Shown: piece after piece, positions 8,664 through 17,375 of the stretch
Position numbering within the stretch: position 1 is the stretch's first letter
Layout of the letters: each line of letters opens with the position of its first letter
Assembly: GCF_049568105.1 (NCBI RefSeq)
Contig: NZ_CP145335.1
Span: forward strand, 2,170,001 to 2,234,000
From: Salinisphaera sp049568105
GTDB taxonomy: Bacteria > Pseudomonadota > Gammaproteobacteria > Nevskiales > Salinisphaeraceae
Direction of reading: 5' to 3'
DNA length: 64,000 nt
Made by a program: the position numbers and the translations under genes
The notes under the pieces: generated by a model
Seen by the model: only the letters and a program-made list of their open reading frames with translations
Database searches by the model: none
Told to the model about the DNA's origin: nothing

Positions 8664-8697
8664 ACGGCGAACGGCTCGCAGCAGAGCCGTTCGCCGT
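8664..8697 (+). terminator. Terminator-like hairpin after the DUF4168 gene
   Basis: ACGGCGAACGGCTC pairs perfectly with GAGCCGTTCGCCGT: 14 bp of stem with a 6-nt GCAGCA loop, starting 45 bases after the stop. There is no T tract, so it may act as a 3' stabiliser or a Rho-assisted terminator. The bases from here to about 9026 hold no gene I can support. Confidence 0.6.
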
Positions 8698-9026
8698 TAG
8701 GGCGACACGATTGCCAGCTGTTCTACACACCGTCCGGCCGTACCGATTTCCGCTAAGCTCTGTTGACATAAATGCCGTTGCAGATGCCCGAACCCACGAG
8801 TCAGGTCGTCGCCGGCTGAGGCTTGCCTGAGCATGGCGTTCCCGCGCTCACTTTTGAAGCCCCGCGGCTGACTGGCGAATGCGGCGTTTGCCCATCCGAC
8901 GGCGCCCCAGCCGCCCCGAGCTTAGTCTGGCCGGGGCTCCGGACATGGCCCGCAACACCGCACTCGCACTCAGCCGAAACAGGCTCTAGGCTGTGCGCCT
9001 GTCTCCATAAACCGAAACGCAATCCA

Positions 9027-9641
9027 ATGGCGATGCATTTCTACGAGCCGTCGAAAGGCCACGGCCTGCCCCACGATCCATTCAAATCGATCATCGCGCC
9101 GCGGCCGATTGGCTGGGTATCGACCGTGAGCGAAGGCGGGCACCGCAATCTCGCGCCCTATAGTTTTTTCAATGCGCTCAGTGCCGCCCCGCCGATGATC
9201 GCGTTTTCCAGCTACGGCCATAAGGATAGCGTGACCAACGTCGAAGCCACTGGCGAATTCGCCTGGAATCTGGCTACCCGCGACTTGGCCGAGGCGATGA
9301 ATCAGTCCTCGGCCAGCGTCGATCCCGAGGTGGATGAATTCGAACTGGCCGGTCTGACCCCGGCCGATTGTCGAATCATCAGTGCACCACGGGTCGCCGA
9401 GGCCTCAGTGGCCTTCGAATGCCGTGCCTGCGATATCATACGGCTGCGCAATGCGGCCGGCGAGAGCACCCACAACTGGCTGGTGATCGGCGAGGTGGTC
9501 GGCGTACATATCGCCCAGAACCTGCTGGTCGATGGCATCTACGACACCATAGCCGGCCAACCGATCATGCGCGCCGGCGGCCCGGCCGATTATTTCGGAA
9601 TCAGCCACGATAATCTTTTCAAGATGAGCCGCCCGGGCTAA
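9027..9641 (+). CDS. Flavin reductase-like (DIM6/NTAB) FMN-binding protein
   Basis: The ATG at 9027 gives 204 residues of the flavin reductase-like split-barrel family. The motif SIIAPRPIGWVSTVSEGGHRN is the family's flavin-binding entry and NLAPYSFFNALS follows it; HNWLVIGEVVGVHI forms the late strand. Members bind FMN and reduce it with NAD(P)H or serve as the reductase of two-component monooxygenases. A second ATG two codons later is an equally possible start. No partner oxygenase gene is adjacent. The protein has no signal peptide and should be cytosolic. Confidence 0.88.
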   Translation: MAMHFYEPSKGHGLPHDPFKSIIAPRPIGWVSTVSEGGHRNLAPYSFFNALSAAPPMIAFSSYGHKDSVTNVEATGEFAWNLATRDLAEAMNQSSASVDPEVDEFELAGLTPADCRIISAPRVAEASVAFECRACDIIRLRNAAGESTHNWLVIGEVVGVHIAQNLLVDGIYDTIAGQPIMRAGGPADYFGISHDNLFKMSRPG

Positions 9642-10090
9642 AGCCTGCAGAGGTCCCATGCGAGCACTGCGCCGATGTCGGCCAATAGCGCCCGGCAAAG
9701 CGTGGCGCGCGCTTGGGGCGTCGTCCGCGGTTGACCGAAGCCGAAAAAGATCGGCACTGCGGGTGCGCGATCATCCTATGTTATCGCGGGCTGACGTTCG
9801 CCGACCACGCGGATCTTCGCTCTCCCGTCTAGCCAGCCATCGTCAAGTGTGTCGGCAGCTTGGCGCAGGCTGGTACGAGCCATCCACAGAACCGGCCATG
9901 CTCTGTAGCATCAGCGCCTGCCACAGCCCGGGGCTCGAGCGTACCCGCCTATATCATCGGCTGCCGAACGGCCGTTACCCTTGTGGGTAGGCCTTGCTCT
10001 ACAGCTGGGCCACACATCCTGGGCCGCACTACTCGCGGTTTTGGGGCCAACTGTGCCAAGCTATTGGCATCATACAGACAGTTTCTGCCT
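9642..10090. other. Intergenic region, no gene found
   Basis: About 450 bases upstream of the MliC-like lipoprotein gene. The open frames are arginine/serine-rich with no recognisable similarity. No hairpin with a T tract and no clear promoter were seen. Confidence 0.4.
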
Positions 10091-10534
10091 ATGCGTGTCC
10101 GTTCCTCCCTGATCGTTCTGACCGGCATACTGGCCAGCGCCGGCCTGGTCGCCTGCGCCCCCGATACGCTGCCCCCGCCCGAAGGCTCGGCTGCCTCGGC
10201 CTCACCGACCGCCGGCGGCCCGATCGAAGAATCAGCCAAGCCCAACGACCCATACAGCGAAGCGGCATCCTCCGATCGCCCGGTCGTGCACTATGACTGC
10301 GACGACGGTGAGGCCATTACCGTTCAGTATCCCGGCGCCGATCACGCCCAGGTCAGCTACCAGGGCACGACCTATGCGATGCATATCGCGATGTCGGCCG
10401 ACGGCGCTCGCTATATCGGCGACGAGTACGAATGGTGGACACGCGGCACGGGCAAAGGCGCCGACGCTACCCTGTTCGACCATCAGGACGATGGCTTGAC
10501 CGGCGACGTCATCACGACCTGCCACGAAAGCTGA
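10091..10534 (+). CDS. MliC-like lysozyme-inhibitor lipoprotein
   Basis: The ATG at 10091 gives 147 residues: a lipoprotein signal peptide with lipobox GLVAC, a Ser/Pro/Ala-rich linker, and an approximately 80-residue MliC domain. Family marks are HYDCDDGEAITVQYPG, the GARYIGDEYEWWTRGTG segment and a C-terminal TTCHES, giving the usual cysteine pair. MliC/PliC proteins sit in the outer membrane, facing the periplasm, and block c-type lysozyme. The linker is longer than in most members. It is followed after about 90 bases by the M42 peptidase gene, with no strong terminator seen between them. Confidence 0.85.
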   Translation: MRVRSSLIVLTGILASAGLVACAPDTLPPPEGSAASASPTAGGPIEESAKPNDPYSEAASSDRPVVHYDCDDGEAITVQYPGADHAQVSYQGTTYAMHIAMSADGARYIGDEYEWWTRGTGKGADATLFDHQDDGLTGDVITTCHES

Positions 10535-10627
10535 TTCCCGCGACTCGGGCGCGAGCGCCCGAGGGCCCACGCCAGGGCCGAACCATAGTCGCCTAGTTTT
10601 TTGCATGCGGTCCCAGTAGGAGTTCCC

Positions 10628-11719
10628 ATGGCCGAATCAACATCCATCCTCAATACAGCGTCGCTCGAGTTCCTCGAACGGTATCTCAACAATGCCTCGC
10701 CGACCGGCTACGAATCCGGCGGTCAAAAGCTCTGGATGGAGTACCTCAAGCCCTACGTCGACGATTTCATCACCGATGCCTACGGCACGGCGGTCGGTGT
10801 GATCAACCCGGATGCCGACTATAAGGTCGTCATCGAAGGCCACGCCGACGAGATCGGCTGGTACGTCAATCACATCACCGAAAAAGGCCTGATCTACGTC
10901 CTGCGCAACGGCGGCTCCGACCACCAGATTGCGACTTCCAAGCGGGTGCACATCCATACGGTCAAGGGCGTCGTCGAAGGTGTTTTCGGCTGGCCGGCGA
11001 TCCATACCCGCACGCCGAACAACGAAAAAGCGCCGACCAAAGACAACATCTTCGTCGACATCGGCGCCGATTCGAAAGAAGAAGTCGAGGCCATGGGCGT
11101 GCACCCGGGCTGTGTGTTGACCTACCCGGACGAGTTTTCTGTTCTCAACGAGAACAAATTCGTCTGCCGTGCGATCGATAATCGTATCGGCGGCTTCATG
11201 ATCGCCGAGGTGGCCCGTCTACTGCACGAGCGCGACGAACGACCGGATTTCGGCCTTTATATCGTCAACTCCGTGCAGGAAGAAGTCGGCCTCAAGGGTG
11301 CGTCGATGATTGCCGAGCGACTGGCTCCGGATGTGGCGATCGTGACCGACGTCACCCACGACACGAGCACGCCGATGATCGAACAGACTACCCACGGTTC
11401 GATCAAGATCGGCGATGGCCCGGTCATCGCCTATGCGCCGGCGGTTCAGAACCGGCTCCGCGAACATCTGGTCAGTGCCGCCCAGAACGCGGAAATTCCT
11501 TTCCAGCGCCAGGCCCGGGCGCCGGCCACGGGCACCGATACGGATGCCTTTGCCTACAGTAACCAGGGCGTGCCCTCGGCGCTGATCGCGCTGGCCCTAC
11601 GCTATATGCACACCACCGTTGAAATGGTGCACCGCGACGATGTCGAAAACGTCATCCGGCTGATGTACGAAGGCGTCAAGCGCATCCCGAACGGCGAGCG
11701 TTTCAGCTACTTCGATTAA
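10628..11719 (+). CDS. M42-family aminopeptidase (glutamyl aminopeptidase/YsdC type)
   Basis: The ATG at 10628 is preceded by TAGGAG and gives 363 residues. The binuclear metal ligands of the M42 family can be placed: His in IEGHADEIGW, the bridging Asp in RAIDNRIGG, the Glu pair in NSVQEEVGLKGA and the Asp in VTDVTHDTS. These peptidases form cytosolic tetrahedral dodecamers that trim peptides from the N-terminus. The C-terminal ATGTDTDAF and HTTVEMVHRDDV blocks are intact. The protein looks full length and functional. Confidence 0.92.
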   Translation: MAESTSILNTASLEFLERYLNNASPTGYESGGQKLWMEYLKPYVDDFITDAYGTAVGVINPDADYKVVIEGHADEIGWYVNHITEKGLIYVLRNGGSDHQIATSKRVHIHTVKGVVEGVFGWPAIHTRTPNNEKAPTKDNIFVDIGADSKEEVEAMGVHPGCVLTYPDEFSVLNENKFVCRAIDNRIGGFMIAEVARLLHERDERPDFGLYIVNSVQEEVGLKGASMIAERLAPDVAIVTDVTHDTSTPMIEQTTHGSIKIGDGPVIAYAPAVQNRLREHLVSAAQNAEIPFQRQARAPATGTDTDAFAYSNQGVPSALIALALRYMHTTVEMVHRDDVENVIRLMYEGVKRIPNGERFSYFD

Positions 11720-11894
11720 GCGCTCAGCGCCCGGATACGACACTATCCAGGCGCCCTGCGGCACCGGCGGGTCAGTGGGCCCGCCGGTGCCCGGTCGATG
11801 CGCGACCGGATTTCAGGTGGCGCCTGCAACACGGCCCGTTCCTGCCCCAAGCGATACTGCATCGCTATCTGTCTGATAACACGATTCCACCGCC

Positions 11895-12254
11895 ATGATC
11901 GGATCGATCGCCGCCCTGCTCGTGCTGCAACTTGTCGGCACTATCCTCATTCGTCTGACCGGCCTGCCCCTGCCCGGACCGGTCGTCGGCATGCTGATCC
12001 TATTCGCCTATCTTCTGTGGCGCGGCGCGACGCCACATCCTTTCGAGCGTACCGCGCAAGGGCTGCTGCAGAATCTGGCCCTGCTGTTCGTACCCGCTGG
12101 AGTAGGCGTGATAACCCACTTACAGTCTGTGGCCAATCAGTGGCTTGCCTTATCACTCACGCTGATCGCCAGCGCTGCAATCACGCTGGTGGTCACTGCC
12201 CTCACCCTGCACTGGCTGATGCGCGCTCGTACCCATCGAGCCGAGACCGATTAA
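11895..12254 (+). CDS. CidA/LrgA-family holin-like membrane protein
   Basis: A 119-residue protein with four hydrophobic segments and the family signature GLPLPGPVVGMLILFAYLLW near residue 24. LALLFVPAGVGVI is the second conserved block. CidA/LrgA proteins are holin-like and are linked to autolysis, eDNA release or export of small metabolites. The CidB partner starts one base after its stop, so the two are co-translated from a single transcript. The start ATG at 11895 precedes the first membrane segment directly. Confidence 0.9.
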   Translation: MIGSIAALLVLQLVGTILIRLTGLPLPGPVVGMLILFAYLLWRGATPHPFERTAQGLLQNLALLFVPAGVGVITHLQSVANQWLALSLTLIASAAITLVVTALTLHWLMRARTHRAETD

Positions 12255-12255
12255 C

Positions 12256-12972
12256 ATGTCGCTGACCGAAATCTGGGTATATCTGGCCGAACAGCCGCTA
12301 CTGTGGCTGGCGCTGACGGTCGGCATCTACTGGCTGGCCCAGCAGCTCTATCGCGCCTGCCGACGTTTTCCGCTGCTCAACCCCGTATTGATCGCAGTGA
12401 CTGCCATTGTGCTGCTGCTGACTGCGACCGGTACGCCGTACCACGAATATTTCGACGGCGCCCAGTTCATCAGCTTTCTGCTGGGCCCGGCTACGGTCGC
12501 GCTGGCGGTACCACTGGCCAGTCAGCTCGACACGCTCAAGCGAGCTTGGCTGCCCATTTCGGTCGCTCTGGCCGTGGGCTCGACGGTCGGGATCCTGTCG
12601 ACGCTCGCCATCGGTTGGTCGCTAGGGCTGGATAGCCAGATGCTGCTGTCCTTGCTGCCACGATCGGTTACTACGCCGATCGCGATGGGGGTTTCCGATC
12701 AAATCGGGGGCAGCCCATCGTTGACCGCAGTATTCGTGATCCTGACCGGCATTCTGGGCGCCGCTTTCGGTCTGCCATTGCTGGCCGCGATTGGCCTGCG
12801 CGATACCGTCGCGAGCGGATTCGCCCTGGGGGTCTCCTCGCATGGCATCGGCACCGCCCGCGCGTTCGAATACGACCAACGGGCCGGGGCCTTCTCGGGT
12901 CTGGCGATGGGGTTGAACGGTACCCTCACCGCCATACTGGTACCGGTGATCGTGTGGCTTTTCGGCCTTTAA
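12256..12972 (+). CDS. CidB/LrgB-family membrane protein
   Basis: A 238-residue polytopic membrane protein of the LrgB/CidB family. Diagnostic segments are FISFLLGPATVALAVPLA, SLLPRSVTTPIAMGVSDQIGG and SHGIGTARAFEYDQRAGAFS, all present and in order. It functions with the upstream CidA-like protein, possibly in release of pyruvate/acetate-type overflow metabolites or in controlled lysis. Length is as expected. No regulator (LysR CidR or LytSR) is adjacent; the next gene is a membrane diguanylate cyclase with its own AT-rich upstream region. Confidence 0.92.
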   Translation: MSLTEIWVYLAEQPLLWLALTVGIYWLAQQLYRACRRFPLLNPVLIAVTAIVLLLTATGTPYHEYFDGAQFISFLLGPATVALAVPLASQLDTLKRAWLPISVALAVGSTVGILSTLAIGWSLGLDSQMLLSLLPRSVTTPIAMGVSDQIGGSPSLTAVFVILTGILGAAFGLPLLAAIGLRDTVASGFALGVSSHGIGTARAFEYDQRAGAFSGLAMGLNGTLTAILVPVIVWLFGL

Positions 12973-13053
12973 ACGGTTGCGTCGGCGCCGTCCACGCGAG
13001 TCCCTAACCCCCGAAAATACGTCAATTTTTTGAGCACGAAATTAATCAAATCT

Positions 13054-13067
13054 GGTTAAAAATAACC
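13054..13067. promoter_or_regulatory. AT-rich palindrome upstream of diguanylate cyclase gene
   Basis: GGTTA-AAAA-TAACC is a perfect 5-bp dyad in a locally AT-rich 60-bp stretch, about 50 bases before the diguanylate cyclase start. The region is the obvious promoter space for that gene. The binding protein is unknown. Confidence 0.35.
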
Positions 13068-13116
13068 GCGTTCTGCCGTTAATGAGATAGACGGTTTTCG
13101 CACAGAGCGCGGCACG

Positions 13117-14256
13117 ATGCGGATACAACAATTGACGATTGTCCCAGCGTCGCTTTATCCCTTTGCCCAATCGGGATGCCGGCGCCGCCAGATCCTGTTG
13201 ACGCATTATCTGGCGCTGTTCGGCGCCTGCGCCACCGTGCCGTATCAGCTGTTTTATCTGCTTTCCGAGCCGCTCTATTACGCGCCGATCCTCGGCTTCA
13301 ATATCGCCGCAATGGCCGGGTATATCGCTGCGTTGTATTGCAACATCAAGGCCAGGACGGAGCTTGCAAGCCGGCTGGTGCTGATCGTATCGGTATGCCA
13401 CATAATTGGGGTCAACCTGCTCATCGGCGCTAGCGCAGGCGTTTATCTGTTCTTTTTTTCGGTCAGCATCGTCGTACCGTTCTTGCGCCCTGCCGCGTCT
13501 CTCGGGTCGCTGGTCGTATTCGAAATATTCATCGGGGCCCTACTGCTGGCCTGTCATCTACTGTGCCGTGGCAGCGGGGTGATCTCGCCCGTGCCGTCTC
13601 CATTCGTGGAATGGATTTTTGCCGGCAGCACCGTCGGTGCGCTAGGGATCACGCTGATCATCGCCACGCTGTTTCGCAACGATATCGTCACCGCCGAGAC
13701 TCGCCTCATGTCAGCCAACGACGAACTCTATAAGCTCAGCGCGACCGACGAACTGACCAAGACACTCAACCGACGCGGGCTCGAGGATTATCTAGGCCGT
13801 TTGCGTTCGTCTCATGCGCGCCCGCGGCCGAGGCTCGGCGTCGCAATGTGCGATGTCGATTACTTCAAATCGTTCAACGACCATTTCGGCCATGCCGCGG
13901 GCGATACGGTGCTGGCTCAGGTCGCAGACACGCTCAAAGCTTCAATCCGAAACCCTGGCGACTGTATAGCGCGCTATGGAGGCGAAGAATTCGTTATCGT
14001 CATGCCGGGTGCCACCCCGGACACCCTCATGCAGGCCGCCGAACGCGCGCGCCAGGCGATCGAGAGTCTTGCCATTCCTCATCCCTGTCAGGAACGCCCC
14101 CGCGTGCTGACCATCAGCGCCGGTGTCGCTGTCGTCGAATTGGATGGCCCGGCATCGCTTGGGTTGTTGCTTCGCGATGCCGATAAAGCGCTGTATCGGG
14201 CCAAGCATGAGGGCCGAAATCGCTGCGTGGCCTGGGCCCGACAAACGGCCGCGTAA
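13117..14256 (+). CDS. Membrane diguanylate cyclase (GGDEF)
   Basis: A 379-residue protein. The first 200 residues contain about six hydrophobic segments and no named sensor motif; the last 170 form a GGDEF domain that makes cyclic di-GMP from two GTP. The active-site loop is RYGGEEFVIVMPG; the metal-binding MCDVDYFKSFNDHFGHAAGD and the late SAGVAVVE and DADKALYRAKHEGRN blocks are intact. Upstream of GGEEF the residues read R-N-P-G-D, with three rather than two residues between Arg and Asp, so the classical RxxD inhibitory site is not in register. An EAL gene lies about 8 kb away. Confidence 0.9.
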   Translation: MRIQQLTIVPASLYPFAQSGCRRRQILLTHYLALFGACATVPYQLFYLLSEPLYYAPILGFNIAAMAGYIAALYCNIKARTELASRLVLIVSVCHIIGVNLLIGASAGVYLFFFSVSIVVPFLRPAASLGSLVVFEIFIGALLLACHLLCRGSGVISPVPSPFVEWIFAGSTVGALGITLIIATLFRNDIVTAETRLMSANDELYKLSATDELTKTLNRRGLEDYLGRLRSSHARPRPRLGVAMCDVDYFKSFNDHFGHAAGDTVLAQVADTLKASIRNPGDCIARYGGEEFVIVMPGATPDTLMQAAERARQAIESLAIPHPCQERPRVLTISAGVAVVELDGPASLGLLLRDADKALYRAKHEGRNRCVAWARQTAA

Positions 14257-14314
14257 CGGCCCGACGATGGTGAGCGTCGTCCAAGGCAAGCGAAGCCGTC
14301 CGTCAAGCCACCAT

Positions 14315-14342
14315 CTTGTCCTCATAGAATCCGACCCCTATC
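14315..14342 (+). promoter_or_regulatory. Sigma-32-like heat-shock promoter for hsp20-lon
   Basis: CTTGTCC (14315-14321), 13 bases, then CCCCTATC (14335-14342) resembles the RpoH consensus CTTGAAA-N13/14-CCCCATNT. It lies 29 bases upstream of the Hsp20 start codon, a suitable distance for transcription into a short leader. The genes behind it are classical heat-shock genes, which strengthens the call. Confidence 0.6.
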
Positions 14343-14371
14343 TTGAAAACAACCATGAACCGAGCGAAGCG

Positions 14372-14776
14372 ATGGTTGTAGACGATTTCGAAAGCTGGAT
14401 GTGGGCCGAGGCGATGCGTCGCCAGGATCGTGCCGACCGTATCCAGCGCCAGTTCTTTCGCCGAGTGGACACGCACCCTCGCCGACAGTGGGAGCCACCG
14501 GTCGATGTGTTCGAGACCGCGGAGGCGGTCTACGTGATCGTGGCCCTACCGGGGGTCTCCGACGCTAACCTGACGGATCTCGAAGTCGCCGGCGACGTGC
14601 TCTATGTCGCCGGGCAACGACGGGTGCCCACGCCGACCAGCGATGCGTTGTTGCATCGGCTGGAAATCCCGCACGGCCACTTCGAGCGCCGCGTGACCCT
14701 GCCGCGGCCGCGGTTGGCGATCGCCAACCACGAACTCGTCGACGGCTGTCTGTATCTCACGCTTGCCAAACGCTGA
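14372..14776 (+). CDS. Small heat-shock protein, Hsp20/alpha-crystallin family
   Basis: The ATG at 14372 gives 134 residues. The alpha-crystallin domain spans about residues 40-130: WEPPVDVFETAEAVYVIVALPG opens it and LEVAGDVLYVAGQR gives the central strands. The family binds unfolding proteins without ATP and passes them to DnaK/ClpB. The last strand ends VDGCLYLTLAKR; the C-terminal I-x-I oligomerisation motif is not obvious. Lon starts three bases after the stop, so a holdase and an ATP-dependent protease are made from one transcript, behind a sigma-32-like promoter. Confidence 0.9.
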   Translation: MVVDDFESWMWAEAMRRQDRADRIQRQFFRRVDTHPRRQWEPPVDVFETAEAVYVIVALPGVSDANLTDLEVAGDVLYVAGQRRVPTPTSDALLHRLEIPHGHFERRVTLPRPRLAIANHELVDGCLYLTLAKR

Positions 14777-14779
14777 GTT

Positions 14780-17188
14780 ATGAGCGAAACGGATAATCAA
14801 CAAACCCCGGAGACCATCGAGGGTCCGAGTACCACGCTGGTCTATAACCGCAACGAGCCGCCACGCCCGGAAGTGCTGACGGTTCTGCCGATGAGCGAGA
14901 CCGTGCTCTTTCCCGAGCTGGTCATGCCGATCGTGCTCGATCGCCAGCCGGTGATCGACGCCGCCCAGCGCGCCATGCGCAACGACCAGCCAGTCGGGCT
15001 GATACTGGGCGAGCCGAACGATAACCACGAGGATATTCGCGACAGCCTGCACAAGGTCGGCACCGCGGCCAATATTCTGCGCTATGTCACGGCCAATAAC
15101 GGCCAACACCACTTGGTCTGCCAGGGCATCTCGCGGTTCCGCGTACGCGAATTCTTCGAAGACGAGCACGGCGGGCTGGCGGCCAAGGTCAGCTGGATCG
15201 ACGAACCGGAGGCCGAAGGCGACAAACACGTCGATGCGCGGATGGCCAACCTGCGCAATCGGGCGCTGGAGGCCATCCAGCTTATGGACCAGCCTTCACA
15301 GGAACTGGCTAACGCAATCCGCTCGATCGAATCCGCGGCGCTGCTGGCCGATGCCACGGCCGGCTATCTGGGCCTCAAGCCCAAGGAAAAACAGCGCATC
15401 CTCGAGACGATCGAACTCGAACCGCGGCTCGAGCTCGTGCAGTCGTTCATGGACTACCGGCTCGAAGTGATGCGCCTGAGCCAAGACATCAATAAGCAAA
15501 CTCAGGAGCGGATGTCTGAGTATCAGCGCAAGGCGATGCTCCGCGAACAAATGCGCTCGATCCAGCGCGAGTTGGGCGAAGACGACAACGTCACCGAAGA
15601 AGTCGAGCGCCTGCGCGAAGCACTCGACAAGGCGGACCTGACCGAAGAAGCCGCCGAACAGACCGACCGCGAGTTGAAGCGGCTGGAGAAAATGTCCGAA
15701 TCCTCGGCCGAATACTCGATGGTTCGGACCTATCTCGAACTGATAGCCGAGCTGCCCTGGGGCAAACTCTCCAAGGACGCGATCGAGATCCAGCGCGCTC
15801 GCGAGATCCTCGACGAGGATCACTACGGCCTGGACAAGATCAAGCGCCGGATCCTCGAGCATCTGGCGGTACACAAGCTCAACCCCGAGGGCAAGGCACC
15901 GATCCTGTGCTTCGTCGGCCCGCCGGGCGTCGGCAAGACCTCGCTCGGCCGCTCCATCGCCCGAGCCATGAATCGCGAGTTCGTCCGCAGCGCGCTGGGT
16001 GGCGTGCACGACGAATCCGAGATCCGCGGCCATCGCCGGACCTACGTCGGCGCGATGCCGGGCACCATCATCAGCCAGATCCGCAAGGCCGGCACCCGCA
16101 ATCCGGTGTTCATGCTGGATGAAATGGACAAGCTCGGCGTATCCGCCCACGGTGATCCGGCCTCGGCACTGCTGGAAGTGCTCGATCCGTCGCAGAACGA
16201 TTCCTTCAACGACCATTACCTCGGCGTGCCCTTCGATCTGTCGAAGGTGATGTTCATTGCCACCGCCAACGTGATGGACACCATCCCCGGACCACTGCGC
16301 GATCGCATGGAAGTGATCGAGGTACCGGGCTATACCCGCGAGGAAAAGAAACAGATCGCCAAGCGCTATCTGATCGATCGCCAGCTCGACCAGGCCGGTG
16401 TGACCCGCGCACAGTGCGATATTTCCGACGACGCACTGGATGCGCTGATTTCCGGCTATACCCGTGAGGCGGGGCTACGCAATCTAGAGCGCGAGATCGG
16501 CGCGATCGTACGCCATGCTGCAGTCCAGGTGGCCGAAGGCAAGCCCGGGCCCGGCGTGATCGGTCCGGAGGATCTGCACGACATCATCGGCGCGCGGCGG
16601 GTGGACGACGAAGTCGCCCTGCGTACAGGCGTCGCCGGGGTTGCGACCGGCCTGGCCTGGACGCCCGCCGGCGGCGATATCCTGTTCGTCGAAGCCTCAC
16701 GGGCGCCCGGCAATGGCAAGCTGACCATCACCGGCCAGCTCGGCGATGTCATGCGCGAATCGGCCCAGGCCGCACTGTCGCTGGTCAAGGCCCAGGCGGA
16801 CGCACTCGGCATCGATCAGGAACGCCTGGATAAGTCGGATCTCCATATCCACGTACCGGCGGGCGCGATCAAAAAAGACGGGCCCAGCGCAGGTGTGGCG
16901 CTATACACCGCCCTGGTCTCGCTGCTGACCGATCGCCAGGTACGGGCGGATGTCGCCATGACCGGCGAAATCAGCCTACGCGGCCAGGTACTGCCGATCG
17001 GCGGGGTCAAGGAGAAGACGCTGGCCGCCCACCAGGCTGGCATCCGAACCGTCATGCTGCCCGAGCGCAATCGCAAAGACGAGGACGATATTCCCGACAA
17101 CGTCCGCGAAGCCCTGGATATTCGCTATGTATCCAAGGTCGAGGATGCGATCCAGATCGCGCTGGAGGCCGAAGCCGAAACGGCTTGA
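14780..17188 (+). CDS. lon: ATP-dependent protease Lon
   Basis: An 802-residue LonA protease, full length. The N-terminal substrate-binding domain and long coiled region (about residues 1-320) are followed by the AAA+ module with Walker A FVGPPGVGKTSLGRSIA, Walker B VFMLDEMDK and sensor TANVMDTIP. The C-terminal protease domain has the catalytic serine in KDGPSAGVALYTAL and the lysine in GGVKEKTLAA. Lon degrades misfolded and regulatory proteins in the cytosol. It follows hsp20 by three bases; in E. coli lon is itself sigma-32 controlled, so a joint heat-shock operon is plausible. Confidence 0.97.
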   Translation: MSETDNQQTPETIEGPSTTLVYNRNEPPRPEVLTVLPMSETVLFPELVMPIVLDRQPVIDAAQRAMRNDQPVGLILGEPNDNHEDIRDSLHKVGTAANILRYVTANNGQHHLVCQGISRFRVREFFEDEHGGLAAKVSWIDEPEAEGDKHVDARMANLRNRALEAIQLMDQPSQELANAIRSIESAALLADATAGYLGLKPKEKQRILETIELEPRLELVQSFMDYRLEVMRLSQDINKQTQERMSEYQRKAMLREQMRSIQRELGEDDNVTEEVERLREALDKADLTEEAAEQTDRELKRLEKMSESSAEYSMVRTYLELIAELPWGKLSKDAIEIQRAREILDEDHYGLDKIKRRILEHLAVHKLNPEGKAPILCFVGPPGVGKTSLGRSIARAMNREFVRSALGGVHDESEIRGHRRTYVGAMPGTIISQIRKAGTRNPVFMLDEMDKLGVSAHGDPASALLEVLDPSQNDSFNDHYLGVPFDLSKVMFIATANVMDTIPGPLRDRMEVIEVPGYTREEKKQIAKRYLIDRQLDQAGVTRAQCDISDDALDALISGYTREAGLRNLEREIGAIVRHAAVQVAEGKPGPGVIGPEDLHDIIGARRVDDEVALRTGVAGVATGLAWTPAGGDILFVEASRAPGNGKLTITGQLGDVMRESAQAALSLVKAQADALGIDQERLDKSDLHIHVPAGAIKKDGPSAGVALYTALVSLLTDRQVRADVAMTGEISLRGQVLPIGGVKEKTLAAHQAGIRTVMLPERNRKDEDDIPDNVREALDIRYVSKVEDAIQIALEAEAETA

Positions 17189-17206
17189 GCCGCGCAGAGG
17201 CTCAAT

Positions 17207-17244
17207 ATAGCGGCCGGCCAGCCTACGGGCTGCCGGTCCGCTAT
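17207..17244 (+). terminator. Hairpin after lon
   Basis: ATAGCGG..CGG..CAGCC pairs with GGCTG.CCG..CCGCTAT around a TACG loop, about 16 bp with two small offsets, starting 19 bases after the lon stop. No long T tract follows. Position and strength make it the likely end of the hsp20-lon transcript. Confidence 0.5.
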
Positions 17245-17375
17245 TGCTCTGGCAACAGGCACCGGCTAGCCCTGTATGGCCGGACAAGCCTCGAACCGCG
17301 CCGGCGGCATAGTAAGCACGAGGCCAATACAGGCCAGTACAGGCCAGCGCCCAGCCGCGGCGGTCTGCCGATCAT

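Noticed and set aside
15296..16216. 306-residue minus-strand frame within lon
   Set aside because: It is antisense to the Lon coiled region and AAA+ module; a composition effect of GC-rich codons.
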